This document shows positions 8,794 through 16,769 of a stretch of DNA of 24,304 bases, piece by piece. Positions within the stretch are counted from its first letter, which is position 1. Each line of letters opens with the position of its first letter. Position numbers and translations under genes: made by a program. Source of the DNA: Gammaproteobacteria bacterium (lineage in GTDB: Bacteria > Pseudomonadota > Gammaproteobacteria > Pseudomonadales > Azotimanducaceae); assembly GCA_002715785.1 (NCBI GenBank), contig PBAA01000025.1:1-24304 (forward strand). The letters run 5' to 3'. Below the pieces are notes generated by a model. That model was not told the DNA's origin. It saw nothing but the letters and a program-made list of their open reading frames with translations, and made no database searches.

Positions 8794-8819
8794 ATTTAGA
8801 CCAAGTCGATCGTCTAAAT
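8794..8819. repeat. Perfect 8-bp inverted repeat upstream of the mscS-hpt operon
   Basis: The arms ATTTAGAC (8794-8801) and GTCTAAAT (8812-8819) are exact reverse complements, separated by ten bases. The site sits in the mscS/lexA intergenic region, on the mscS side and outside the SOS boxes. It could be an operator for a dimeric regulator of the minus-strand operon or a hairpin in its leader. Function is unknown. Confidence 0.5.
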
Positions 8820-8857
8820 CTTCGTTTTCTTACATAACCCAACATTCCAAAACGTCG

Positions 8858-8886
8858 TTACAAAGATGAATAATACTGTATATAAT
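8858..8886 (+). promoter_or_regulatory. lexA sigma-70 promoter
   Basis: The -35 element is TTACAA (8858-8863) and the -10 is a perfect TATAAT (8881-8886), with a 17-bp spacer. The -10 element lies inside the first LexA box, so bound repressor would block RNA polymerase. Confidence 0.8.
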
Positions 8887-8893
8887 CACAGGC
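8874..8893. promoter_or_regulatory. LexA-binding site (SOS box) 1
   Basis: The core is CTGT, eight A/T-rich bases, then ACAG (8876-8891). It matches the gammaproteobacterial SOS consensus CTGT-N8-ACAG and covers the lexA -10 element, as expected for autorepression. Confidence 0.9.
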
Positions 8894-8912
8894 ACTGTAT
8901 ATTTGGACAGGT
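8893..8912. promoter_or_regulatory. LexA-binding site (SOS box) 2
   Basis: A second CTGT-N8-ACAG core lies at 8895-8910, its centre 19 bp from that of box 1, placing the two dimers about two helical turns apart. E. coli lexA also has two adjacent boxes. This one lies just downstream of the -10 element, near the expected transcription start. Confidence 0.88.
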
Positions 8913-8948
8913 AACTGAGTAGACGAACCTTGTCTACCTAGGAGACGC

Positions 8949-8954
8949 AGAGGA
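8949..8954 (+). promoter_or_regulatory. lexA ribosome binding site
   Basis: AGAGGA lies five bases before the ATG at 8960 and supports this start, which also gives the standard LexA N terminus. Confidence 0.7.
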
Positions 8955-8959
8955 CTCAT

Positions 8960-9556
8960 ATGGAAAAGCTAACCAGCCGACAAGTCCAAGTTTTGGACGT
9001 TATCCGATCCCACATTTCAGATACCGGTTATCCGCCCACACGTGCCGACATTGCAAGTGAGCTCGGATTTAAGTCGCCAAATGCCGCTGAGGAACACTTG
9101 AAGGCTCTTGCTCGCAAAGGCGCGATTGAGATGATCCCAGGTACCTCAAGAGGTATTCGGCTTCCCGAAAGCGACGGATTACCGATTGTTGGACGCGTTG
9201 CGGCAGGTAATCCGATTCTCGCTGAAGAAAATATTGAGGATACTTGCGAAGTTCCCGCGTCATTATTTCGTCCTCGAGCGGATTTTTTATTGAGGGTCCG
9301 CGGTGACAGCATGATTAACGCGGGCATCTTGAATGACGACTTATTAGCCGTTCATAAGACTCCCGAAGCTCACGATGGTCAGATTGTAGTCGCTCGAATC
9401 GACGACGAAGTGACGGTAAAACGGCTACGGCGTACAAAGTCAAAACGCACTGTGTGGTTGATGCCGGAGAATGACGACTATCAGCCGATCGAGGTTGACC
9501 TGACCAGACAGTCCTGCACCGTTGAAGGCGTTAGTGTTGGTGTGATACGGCGATAA
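8960..9556 (+). CDS. lexA: SOS repressor LexA
   Basis: LexA represses DNA-damage genes and cleaves itself when RecA filaments form. The protein is 198 residues (E. coli 202). The N-terminal winged helix (about 1-70) starts MEKLTSRQVQVLD and contains the recognition region around TRADIASELGFKSPNAAEEHLKAL. The self-cleavage bond is A82-G83 within VAAGNP. The serine-lysine dyad is S117 (RGDSM) and K154 (VTVKR). All are offset by two from the E. coli residues A84-G85, S119 and K156, so it should be fully functional. Two SOS boxes and a consensus-like promoter precede it. It stands alone on the plus strand: the next gene, topA, converges on it after 65 bp, and no sulA-like cell-division inhibitor gene lies between them. 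I see no convincing terminator in that gap. Confidence 0.98.
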   Translation: MEKLTSRQVQVLDVIRSHISDTGYPPTRADIASELGFKSPNAAEEHLKALARKGAIEMIPGTSRGIRLPESDGLPIVGRVAAGNPILAEENIEDTCEVPASLFRPRADFLLRVRGDSMINAGILNDDLLAVHKTPEAHDGQIVVARIDDEVTVKRLRRTKSKRTVWLMPENDDYQPIEVDLTRQSCTVEGVSVGVIRR

Positions 9557-9621
9557 TTATGGATCCGGCGATTCCACTTTATCGGATTCTTGAACAGATA
9601 AGCGAAACGATATAAACCAAT

Positions 9622-12276
9622 CTACGCCGCTGTTTTGGCGCGTTTCTTCGTAGGCTTCTTATCTTGCTGCTGCCATTGACCGTTGCGAAAATGAGCCATC
9701 CATCCGGTCGCCTTACCATCTTTTTCGGATGCGATGAACTGTTCCTTATTCTTGCGCGAATATTTGACCACGGTCGCGTTACCGTCGGGATCTGTATCGG
9801 GAGCCGACAACAGGAATCGGTATTTCGGGTCAAGCTCGTTACCGTGGGCTTGGATTTCTGAAATCAACGGAGCACGCGTTTCCCGGTGTTTAGGAAACGC
9901 GCTGGCAGCAAGGAAAATCCCCGCCGCGCCATCCCGCAGGACGTAGTGGTCGTCAACGTTGCGACATTTTAGCTCCGGCATTGAGATGGGGTCGGCTTTG
10001 GGCGGAGCTGCCTCACCATTTCTTAATAACTTGCGGGTATTGCTGCACTTCTCATTGGTACAGCCGAAATACTTCCCGAATCGACCACTTTTCAGTTGCA
10101 TCTCGGCGCCGCACTTATCGCAATCGAGAGTGGGTCCCTCGTAGCCCTTGATTCGAAATTCCCCCGCCTCGACGATGAAGCCTGAACAATCGGGGTTGTT
10201 GCCGCATAGGTGCAATCGGCGCTTCTCGTCGATCAGGTAACTGTCCATCACCGTTGTGCACTCTCCACATCGGCTTTTCATGCGAAGAATTTTGCTCTCA
10301 CCTTCTTCATCATCATCGACGTCTACTATTTCTTCGCCGGGCGTTAGATTAAGTGTGTAAGTACATCGTTCTTTCGGTTTGAGCGAATATCCGGAACATC
10401 CTAAAAACACACCGGTACTTGCTGTCCGCACTTGCATCGGTCGCCCGCACTTGTGACATTCGATATTCGTTTCGGTTGGTGCATTGGGACGCATGCCCCC
10501 GTCTGGATTGGAGGCGGTCTCAATCTGCTCTGAGAAGTCTTTATAAAACGTATCAAGGACGTTCTTCCATTCGGACGAGCCTTCGGCAATTTGGTCGAGT
10601 TGTCCTTCCATGCTCGCGGTGAAGGAATAGTCGAGAAGTTCTTCAAAACTCTCGATTAAACGATCGGTAACGAGTTCCCCGATCTTTTCTGCGTAGAATC
10701 GGCGGCTTTTCAGGGTCGCATAGCCACGATCCTGAATGGTGGAGATGATCGCCGCATAGGTCGAAGGCCGACCGATGCCGAGTTTCTCTAGTTCTTTTAC
10801 TAGGCTGGCTTCGCCGAATCGCGGTGTCGGTTTGGTAAAGTGCTGCACAGCTTCCGTATCAGAGCAGTCAAGCACGTCGCCGACTTTAAGGTCGGGTAGT
10901 TCGACTTCGTCTTCCTTCCTGGATGCTGTTGGCAGCACGCGAGTGAAGCCGTCGAATTGTAGGATGCGCCCTCTAGCCCGCAATTCAAATGGCCCGGCTT
11001 GCACCGTATAAGTTGTGCTTAGGTACTCTGCCGGAGTCATTTGGCTGGCCACGAACTGTGCCCATATAAGTTCGTACAGTCGCAGCGCGTCAGGCTCTTG
11101 CTTTTCGAGATCATTCCGAGTGACACCAACGTTTGTCGGGCGAATTGCTTCGTGAGCTTCTTGGGCTCCCGCTTTGCTTGCAAAGGCGTTCGGTTGATCC
11201 GGTAGATACCGCGCTCCGTACGACGCCACGATATGATCGCGCGCGCCTTTGATCGCGTCTGCCGAGACATTGGTCGAGTCCGTTCGCATATAGGTGACGT
11301 AACCGCCTTCATACAGTCGTTGCGCCATGGCCATCGTTTTACGGACGCTATAGCTTAAGCGTGTTGATGCCGCTTGCTGTAATGACGACGTGATGAACGG
11401 CGCATTGGGCCGGCTAGTGGTTGCTCGGGTCTCTTTGTTCGTGACCGTAAATGGATGCCTGCCCAAGGTCTCAATCGCTTTCTCGGCATCACTATCATTG
11501 TCCGGTCGAAATGGGACGTTCGTTTCTCGAACGACTTGGAACCGGTTGTGTGCGTCGCCTCCGGAAGGTTTGAGATCGGCGAATACTTCCCAGTACTCCT
11601 CCGGAACAAAGGCTCTGATTTCGCGTTCTCGTTCAACGATGAGTCGTACGGCTACCGACTGGACGCGCCCCGCAGAGAGGCCGCGAGCAACTTTCGACCA
11701 CAAGAGTGGCGACACCTCAAATCCGACGACGCGATCAAGGAATCGTCGCGCTTGCTGAGCCTCAACACGTGCTTCATCGATTTCGCCGGGATGTTCAAAC
11801 GCCGCTTGAATCGCATTTCGGGTAATTTCGTTAAACACGACCCGCCGAAAGCGTTTGGGGTCGCCCCCGATGACTTCGCGAAGGTGCCAAGCAATCGCCT
11901 CACCCTCGCGATCTAGATCGGTCGCTAGATAGATGATGTCCGATTTTTCCGCAAGTGCTTTTAGTTCCTGGACCACTTTTTCTTTTCCAGGAAGAATTTC
12001 GTAGTCCGCTTCCCAACCCTTGTCTGGATTAACGCCCATGCGGCGGATTAGTTGGGATCGCGCTTGTTTCTTCCGATGCGCCTGTTTTTTGGCAGGTGAC
12101 AGCTTACGAGTTTTTGCTGCTTGCTTTGCCCTTTGTTTAGGGTCGCTACCCCTTCCCCGCGTCGGCAAGTCTCGGATATGGCCGACACTCGATTTGACCA
12201 CGAATTCCTTGCCCAAATACTGGTTGATTGTTCGGATTTTTCCGGGAGATTCGACGATAACAAGGGAGCGAGGCAT
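9622..12276 (-). CDS. topA: DNA topoisomerase I (type IA)
   Basis: TopA relaxes negative supercoils by cutting one strand and forming a 5'-phosphotyrosine link. It has 884 residues (E. coli 865). The Toprim domain begins LVIVESPGK with E9 and includes the metal-binding acidic residues D120, D122 and E124 (ATDLDREGE). The catalytic tyrosine is Y329 in the YVTYMRTDS motif. Three four-cysteine zinc ribbons follow the core at about 605-642, 668-703 and 713-740. After them come a small unnamed C-terminal domain and a lysine-rich tail. A lysine/arginine-rich insert lies at 45-80 within the Toprim region, a place where gammaproteobacterial TopA is commonly basic. It converges on lexA, and its promoter is at 12347-12376. 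The gene order lexA-topA is also found in Pseudomonas, but there with other genes between, as far as I recall. Confidence 0.98.
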   Translation of the reverse strand: MPRSLVIVESPGKIRTINQYLGKEFVVKSSVGHIRDLPTRGRGSDPKQRAKQAAKTRKLSPAKKQAHRKKQARSQLIRRMGVNPDKGWEADYEILPGKEKVVQELKALAEKSDIIYLATDLDREGEAIAWHLREVIGGDPKRFRRVVFNEITRNAIQAAFEHPGEIDEARVEAQQARRFLDRVVGFEVSPLLWSKVARGLSAGRVQSVAVRLIVEREREIRAFVPEEYWEVFADLKPSGGDAHNRFQVVRETNVPFRPDNDSDAEKAIETLGRHPFTVTNKETRATTSRPNAPFITSSLQQAASTRLSYSVRKTMAMAQRLYEGGYVTYMRTDSTNVSADAIKGARDHIVASYGARYLPDQPNAFASKAGAQEAHEAIRPTNVGVTRNDLEKQEPDALRLYELIWAQFVASQMTPAEYLSTTYTVQAGPFELRARGRILQFDGFTRVLPTASRKEDEVELPDLKVGDVLDCSDTEAVQHFTKPTPRFGEASLVKELEKLGIGRPSTYAAIISTIQDRGYATLKSRRFYAEKIGELVTDRLIESFEELLDYSFTASMEGQLDQIAEGSSEWKNVLDTFYKDFSEQIETASNPDGGMRPNAPTETNIECHKCGRPMQVRTASTGVFLGCSGYSLKPKERCTYTLNLTPGEEIVDVDDDEEGESKILRMKSRCGECTTVMDSYLIDEKRRLHLCGNNPDCSGFIVEAGEFRIKGYEGPTLDCDKCGAEMQLKSGRFGKYFGCTNEKCSNTRKLLRNGEAAPPKADPISMPELKCRNVDDHYVLRDGAAGIFLAASAFPKHRETRAPLISEIQAHGNELDPKYRFLLSAPDTDPDGNATVVKYSRKNKEQFIASEKDGKATGWMAHFRNGQWQQQDKKPTKKRAKTAA

Positions 12277-12346
12277 GTAGCTTCTACTCGGTCGGGTTGT
12301 AGTGCGTTGGGGTCATTTTTTCTTCGACGGCCCTAAAAGCGCGCCA

Positions 12347-12376
12347 TATATACGTGCCCGTCTCCTCGGATGTCAA
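12347..12376 (-). promoter_or_regulatory. topA sigma-70 promoter
   Basis: Read on the minus strand, a perfect -35 TTGACA (12376-12371) is followed after 18 bp by TATATA (12352-12347). Transcription would start near 12340 and give a leader of about 60 bases before the topA ATG at 12276. The G/C-rich spacer and slightly long spacing would suit a supercoiling-sensitive promoter, as known for topA in E. coli; that is inference. Confidence 0.65.
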
Positions 12377-12394
12377 ATTAACTCACATTGAAAA

Positions 12395-12967
12395 TTACGT
12401 ATCCGAACGCGAAAGTTGGCGCTCAATATCGATTTGAGTATGCAACTCAATAATTTTTCTGAGTCCATCCTTGATGTCTGCAACGACCCGCTCAATGGAT
12501 TCTCCATCAAGATGCTCAAGTCCTTGCCAACTCAGATCGTCGGGTGTGGCTCTCACAGCAATGCACGCGCCGGGAAGCGTCGCAACGATACCGCCGACTG
12601 TATTCCAATAATCACGATCCGCAATCGATATGCCGTGGATAATGCCGATACGACCCCAACCTGCGATCAAAATATTATCCTTCTCAGATCGGGCAAGGTG
12701 CCAAACCGGTGCATCTGGTAGTGGTCTAGAAAAAGCTAATGTGTAGGCCGTACATTTGATCTTAGCCTGGCGTTTTTTCCCGCCGGCTGAGACTTTGTCA
12801 CGTCCTTTTGCGTTGAGATTAGGTAGGTGGTTGATGTGTATTGTTAACCCAGACGCACGGGCCCGTGTCCTAAGAGCCGTCAGTTGCTTGTCCCGTTTAG
12901 ATGGTATGACGTAAAGCACCGGACCGATGGCGACGAGCAGTATCGCGACTATGACGAGCCAGACCAC
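12395..12967 (-). CDS. Conserved-looking membrane-anchored protein of unknown function
   Basis: I do not recognise this 190-residue protein. It starts at a GTG. Residues 3-22 form a single hydrophobic helix (VWLVIVAILLVAIGPVLYVI), followed at once by PSKRDKQLTALRTRARASGL. By the positive-inside rule this suggests a short periplasmic N terminus and a cytoplasmic remainder. The middle is basic (around NAKGRDKVSAGGKKRQAKIK) and is followed by an apparently folded region with tryptophans (VWHLAR, IAGWGRIG, RDYWNTVGG). The end is a charged, probably helical segment. It ends 118 bp upstream of topA on the same strand and is divergent from uspA. Coding is supported by an intact 190-codon frame with a sensible membrane protein pattern and by the gap structure around it. 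No enzyme motif is visible. Confidence 0.75.
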   Translation of the reverse strand: MVWLVIVAILLVAIGPVLYVIPSKRDKQLTALRTRARASGLTIHINHLPNLNAKGRDKVSAGGKKRQAKIKCTAYTLAFSRPLPDAPVWHLARSEKDNILIAGWGRIGIIHGISIADRDYWNTVGGIVATLPGACIAVRATPDDLSWQGLEHLDGESIERVVADIKDGLRKIIELHTQIDIERQLSRSDT

Positions 12968-13012
12968 TTAAGCACCGCCGTTGTCGGCATCAAATAACCA
13001 TTCGGCTGGATA

Positions 13013-13041
13013 TTGAGTCATATAAATGTGTGGGGTATGGT
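13013..13041 (+). promoter_or_regulatory. Candidate promoter of the uspA-slt-tatD run
   Basis: TTGAGT (13013-13018) and TATGGT (13036-13041) are separated by 17 bp, a sigma-70-like arrangement. Transcription would begin near 13048, about 20 bases before the ATG at 13068. This argues against the upstream in-frame ATG at 13026, which would lie before the transcription start. Confidence 0.5.
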
Positions 13042-13067
13042 CGCGGCATCGCGACTGCGAAAGTGAC

Positions 13068-13517
13068 ATGTGCGCATATTCCCGAATCCTTCTCGCCGTT
13101 GATCTTACTGAAGATTGCGAGGGTGTTGCCGACCGTGCAACGGCGCTCGCTGCTCAATCGGAAGCTGAGCTGCATATCATTCATGTTATCGAACCGCTGA
13201 GCCTTGCGTATGGCGGTGACATTCCCATGGATCTATCGTCGGTTCAGGATCAGATTCACGAACAGGCGAAATCTCGTCTGGCCGAGTTTTCATCGAAAAT
13301 AGGGATTCCAGAACAACGACGACATTTGGTTTTCGGCCGACCAGAGAGTGAAATACACCGAATCGCAAACGAGGAGGCAGTAGACGTTATCGTTGTTGGT
13401 AGTCACGGACGTCACGGTATTGCCCTACTGTTAGGCTCGACAGCGAACGGCGTATTGCATGGCGCGAACTGCGATGTTCTTGCCGTTCGCGTCGGTGACG
13501 ACGCCCGTCACGACTGA
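13068..13517 (+). CDS. uspA: Universal stress protein, UspA family
   Basis: This 149-residue cytoplasmic protein belongs to the Usp alpha/beta fold. It begins MCAYSRILLAVDLTED, the usual first strand, and ends with the family block VIVVGSHGRHGIALLLGSTANGVLHGANCDVLAVRV. The nucleotide-loop-like GSHG...GS pattern is one residue shorter than the classical ATP-binding G-2X-G-9X-G(S/T). The protein may therefore be of the UspA type that does not bind ATP firmly. I chose the ATG at 13068 because the family starts here and the promoter-like elements end at 13041; the 14-codon upstream extension (from 13026) is not family-like. It is divergent from the unknown membrane protein. It leads a plus-strand run, with slt starting 8 bp after its stop. 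Confidence 0.9.
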   Translation: MCAYSRILLAVDLTEDCEGVADRATALAAQSEAELHIIHVIEPLSLAYGGDIPMDLSSVQDQIHEQAKSRLAEFSSKIGIPEQRRHLVFGRPESEIHRIANEEAVDVIVVGSHGRHGIALLLGSTANGVLHGANCDVLAVRVGDDARHD

Positions 13518-13525
13518 TCGTTTTA

Positions 13526-15424
13526 GTGGTACCGCAAATCTGGCTTTGGCTAGTACTTTCCCTTTGTGTGGGTTGTTTCTCGGTTTCGGGAGATATTTAT
13601 GAAGATCGACGGGCGTACAAGCGGGCAGTCTTCGCGATCGAAACAGGCCGTCTTCGAGAATTTAGGCGTCTTCGAGAAGAGCTGGGGGACTATGTTCTAA
13701 AGCCATATCTTGATTTTTACGAGGCCAGGAGGCGTATTTCTTCCCTCGATACTTCGACTGCAACGAAACTTCGCGAACAATGGAAAGAAACACCAATTGA
13801 ACAGCGTTTTTTTCGTCTTTGGCTCGGTACTCAGGCGAGACGAGGTCGCTGGTCCCGCTATCTTGAATATTACGAACCGTCGGGAGATGTGGAGGCTCAG
13901 TGTTACTACCTCAGAGCGCTCTATCGAGACGGTCAGCGCGAGGAGGCTTTGTCCCAAGTTTCGACGCTCTGGAAAGTGGGTGCATCGCAACCCAAGCCTT
14001 GTGATCCGCTATTTGAAGCTTGGATTAGCAGTGGTGGGATTACAGATGAAATCGCATGGGAAAGACTCCAGCTCGCGCTAGAAGCGAATTCTGTCACTCT
14101 TGCGAAGTACTTATTGCGTTTTTTTTCAAGTTCAGTGTCGAGGGTGGCCCGTGCCTTCTATGACGTTCATGTCAGACCTTCTACGATCCGAAATATCAAT
14201 AAATTCAGCGATGACCCGTATGGCCGCCAAGCAATATTGCATGGCCTTTTACGATACGCCCGACGGGAACCTAGCAAAGCCATGGCAATGTGGCAGCGTT
14301 ACCGAACGAAATACACGTTTGCTGGTTACCAAGTCCAGCATATCGAAGAGAATCTCTTGGTTGAGCTGTCAAGATATGGAAACGACGTTGCCCCTGCATT
14401 GCCCAGGTATTCTGCTGAGGTTCTTGAGGTATTAGCTGACCAAACTACCCGAACGAGGAACTATGCAGACCTGGTGAAGTGGATTCGTGCCATGCCGTCG
14501 TCCTACCGGGAAACGCCCAAATGGAGATACTGGTACGGCAAAGCCCTAATCGATTTGGGAGATCTTGGAGGCGAAGATGTTCTGAACGAACTTGCTAGTC
14601 AACGAACCTATTATGGCTTTCTGGCTGCGCTTCTAATGAATTCGGAGCCAGCGTTGAACCAGACGCAACTGTCACCGGACTCCGCGAACGGCCTGGCTCT
14701 GAGGTCGTTACCGGGGGTCCGTCGAATGAGCGAGCTCTATGCAGTTGGTGATTTATCGAACGCAAGACGAGAATACCTATATCTCTTCGACGGACTGGAG
14801 GGAAAACTTCGCCCCACCCTCGTTCTATTTCTAGTCGAAATGGGTTGGTTTGACCAAGCGGTTGTTACAGCGAATCGCGCGGAATTGCACGATCTCTTGG
14901 ATGTCCGGTTTCCGATTCCATTCATTGACACGTTCCGGCGACACGCGTTCGAAACGTCGATTCCGCTGCCGGTTCTCTTCGCAATTTCACGCCAGGAGAG
15001 CGTATTTGATCCCTCAGCGATATCACCGAAAGGTGCAAGAGGCGTGATGCAATTGATGCCAAAAACGGCACAGGCAACGGCGGATAAAATTAGAGAGAAG
15101 CCCCCTGACTTGGACGCCTTGATGGATCCGTTGGTCAATATTCGCTTGGGCGCGCATTACCTCGCGGAGTTGATGACTCGATATGAGGCGAACCGGGCGG
15201 TCGCAGTAGCTGCATACAACGCGGGTCCGACACGAGTCGATGAGTGGCTGCGGCGATTTTCTGGAATCGAGACGGTTGCGTGGATCGAGCAAATTCCGCT
15301 TCACGAGACGAGAAGTTACGTCAAGAACGTGTTGGCAGGCTGTCACGTCTATTCGCAGTTACTTGGCAAGCCATTACCCGTCCTCGAGGCACACGAACGA
15401 TTAGTCCCCTCGCTCCGTGATTGA
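13526..15424 (+). CDS. slt: Soluble lytic murein transglycosylase Slt
   Basis: Slt cleaves the MurNAc-GlcNAc bond of peptidoglycan in the periplasm, forming 1,6-anhydro ends. The 632-residue protein (E. coli Slt 645) starts at a GTG. Its signal peptide is MVPQIWLWLVLSLCVGCFSVSG; two cysteines in it do not form a convincing lipobox. A long alpha-helical superhelical U/L region (about 25-460) precedes the SLT catalytic domain. The catalytic acid is E491 in ISRQESVFDP, followed by GARGVMQLMPKTA and AVAAYNAGPTRVDEWLRR, the standard goose-lysozyme-like motifs. The last eight bases overlap tatD, implying translational coupling. In the same run lies ddl, which makes the precursor of the wall that Slt recycles. 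Confidence 0.95.
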   Translation: MVPQIWLWLVLSLCVGCFSVSGDIYEDRRAYKRAVFAIETGRLREFRRLREELGDYVLKPYLDFYEARRRISSLDTSTATKLREQWKETPIEQRFFRLWLGTQARRGRWSRYLEYYEPSGDVEAQCYYLRALYRDGQREEALSQVSTLWKVGASQPKPCDPLFEAWISSGGITDEIAWERLQLALEANSVTLAKYLLRFFSSSVSRVARAFYDVHVRPSTIRNINKFSDDPYGRQAILHGLLRYARREPSKAMAMWQRYRTKYTFAGYQVQHIEENLLVELSRYGNDVAPALPRYSAEVLEVLADQTTRTRNYADLVKWIRAMPSSYRETPKWRYWYGKALIDLGDLGGEDVLNELASQRTYYGFLAALLMNSEPALNQTQLSPDSANGLALRSLPGVRRMSELYAVGDLSNARREYLYLFDGLEGKLRPTLVLFLVEMGWFDQAVVTANRAELHDLLDVRFPIPFIDTFRRHAFETSIPLPVLFAISRQESVFDPSAISPKGARGVMQLMPKTAQATADKIREKPPDLDALMDPLVNIRLGAHYLAELMTRYEANRAVAVAAYNAGPTRVDEWLRRFSGIETVAWIEQIPLHETRSYVKNVLAGCHVYSQLLGKPLPVLEAHERLVPSLRD

Positions 15425-16202
15425 CATCGGGGCCAATCTAACGAATTCGGTCTTTACCGACGATATGGGTGATGTGTTGAACAGGGCGAAGCGTGAGGGC
15501 GTGCAGCACGTTGTGGTGACTGGTACCAACATCCGGGAAAGCCTGCTCGCAATCGGTTTGGCGGCAGAACACGCGACATACTTGTCTGCAACCGTCGGTG
15601 TGCATCCCCATGATGCGGATGACGTTAAGCCAGAATGGTTGGATAGCCTCGAAGGCTTGACCTCATCTCCACATGTCGTGGCGGTAGGTGAAATGGGTCT
15701 TGATTATTATCGTAATTATTCAGGACGTGATGCCCAGCGACAGGTATTTGAGGCGCAACTCGATCTTGCGGCTCGAGTTGAGCTGCCCGTTTTTGTCCAT
15801 GATCGCGACACGGATGGCGAGGTGCTCGCGGTGCTTCGTCGGTACGCCCCAACCAAATGCGTGGTGCACTGTTTTACTGGGAATTCCGATGAGCTCGACG
15901 GATTTATAGAGGAAGATTTTTATATAGGGGTTACCGGATGGATTTGCGATGAGCGGCGCGGCGAGGAACTCCGTCGAATTGTCGATAGGATCCCTATTGA
16001 TCGATTGTTGGTCGAAACCGATGCGCCCTATCTTCTTCCTCCAACCATGACGAAATTAATCGATACGCGCCGTAACGAGCCCGCTTATCTTAAATTCGTT
16101 ACTGCCGAATTGGCGAGATGTAGACGTTGTCCTGAGAGCGTGATCCGTCGTGCTTCCGTCGAGAATGCCTGTCGACTTTTCGATATTGAGGTTCCGGTGT
16201 GA
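15417..16202 (+). CDS. tatD: TatD family metal-dependent DNase
   Basis: The 261-residue protein matches the true TatD branch (E. coli 260 residues), beginning MIDIGANLTNSVF rather than with the DxHxH of YcfH/YjjV relatives. E. coli TatD is a magnesium-dependent 3'-5' exonuclease implicated in processing oxidised DNA; it is not part of Tat transport. Metal-binding residues are E92 (GEMGLDYYRN), H128 (VFVHDRD), H151 (VVHCFTG) and D202 (ETDAPYLLPP), with H63 and H65 in TVGVHPHD. The start is a GTG inside the end of slt (8-bp overlap). The GNAT gene follows within a few bases. No tatABC genes are here. Confidence 0.95.
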   Translation: MIDIGANLTNSVFTDDMGDVLNRAKREGVQHVVVTGTNIRESLLAIGLAAEHATYLSATVGVHPHDADDVKPEWLDSLEGLTSSPHVVAVGEMGLDYYRNYSGRDAQRQVFEAQLDLAARVELPVFVHDRDTDGEVLAVLRRYAPTKCVVHCFTGNSDELDGFIEEDFYIGVTGWICDERRGEELRRIVDRIPIDRLLVETDAPYLLPPTMTKLIDTRRNEPAYLKFVTAELARCRRCPESVIRRASVENACRLFDIEVPV

Positions 16203-16206
16203 GCGA

Positions 16207-16758
16207 ATGAGGCCGGACCGTTTTGAAATGAGCACCAGTGATAAGCGCGTCTATATCCGTGGCATCCGATCGTCTGATAGGCGTGAAGTCATCGCACTTA
16301 CAAATGTAAGTGCCGAACTCCATCAGCCTTGGATCTCGCCACCTCTGACGCTTCAGACCTTCAAGGTGTACCTGCGCCGTTGTCATCAAGACGACCATGA
16401 AGGCTTGGTGGTATGTCTTGGTGGTTCCGAAGAGATCGTGGGTGTTATCAATATCAATAATATCGTTCGAGGTTCCTTTTTGAGCGCATCCCTCGGCTAT
16501 TACTCTTCCGTGAAACATCAAGGATTTGGGTACATGACGGAGGGGCTCAGGTTGGCCGTTTGGTTCGCGTTCGAAGAACTGGGTTTGCACCGAATCGAGG
16601 CGAACATCCAGCCAAATAACCATGCATCCAAGAATCTCGTTCGGCGTTGCGAATTCACCTTAGAAGGCGAGTCGAAAGATTACTTATTTATCAATGGTCG
16701 ATGGCGTGACCACGAACGTTGGGTTCGTGTGGATACTCGCAGTTCGCTTATACGCTGA
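16207..16758 (+). CDS. GNAT acetyltransferase, RimJ/RimL-like
   Basis: This is a GCN5-type acetyltransferase of about 183 residues. It transfers acetyl from acetyl-CoA to an amine, in close relatives the N terminus of a ribosomal protein or an amino sugar or drug. The fold shows VYIRGIRSSDRREV at the start, a central strand VVGVININNI, and the acetyl-CoA pyrophosphate loop around KHQGFGYMTEGLRLAV. It ends with LHRIEANIQPNNHASKNLVRRCEF, the RimJ/RimL signature, then L.GESKDYLFINGRWRDHERW. The start is uncertain: ATG 16207 (four bases after the tatD stop) and ATG 16228 are both possible, and an upstream frame to 16150 lies inside tatD. The substrate cannot be read from the sequence. The S9 peptidase follows after 11 bp. 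Confidence 0.85.
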   Translation: MRPDRFEMSTSDKRVYIRGIRSSDRREVIALTNVSAELHQPWISPPLTLQTFKVYLRRCHQDDHEGLVVCLGGSEEIVGVININNIVRGSFLSASLGYYSSVKHQGFGYMTEGLRLAVWFAFEELGLHRIEANIQPNNHASKNLVRRCEFTLEGESKDYLFINGRWRDHERWVRVDTRSSLIR

Positions 16759-16760
16759 GG
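16757..16760 (+). promoter_or_regulatory. Ribosome binding site of the S9 peptidase
   Basis: GAGG lies nine bases before the ATG at 16770, partly within the GNAT stop codon. It supports 16770 over the in-frame ATG at 16719, which would lie inside the GNAT gene. Confidence 0.55.
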
Positions 16761-16769
16761 CGCGACTCA

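Noticed and set aside
9557..9621. Possible hairpin between lexA and topA
   Set aside because: Only four to seven pairs with a bulge can form and there is no T-run, so I do not call a terminator.
11455..11916. 153-codon open frame antisense to topA
   Set aside because: It lies wholly opposite conserved TopA codons and shows no recognisable protein pattern; several such frames occur antisense to topA, mfd and pepN and are explained by codon bias.
13026..13067. Upstream in-frame ATG for uspA
   Set aside because: The added residues are not family-like and lie across the probable -10 element.
16150..16206. Upstream start for the GNAT gene inside tatD
   Set aside because: It would overlap tatD by over 50 bp and adds residues not seen in RimJ/RimL proteins.
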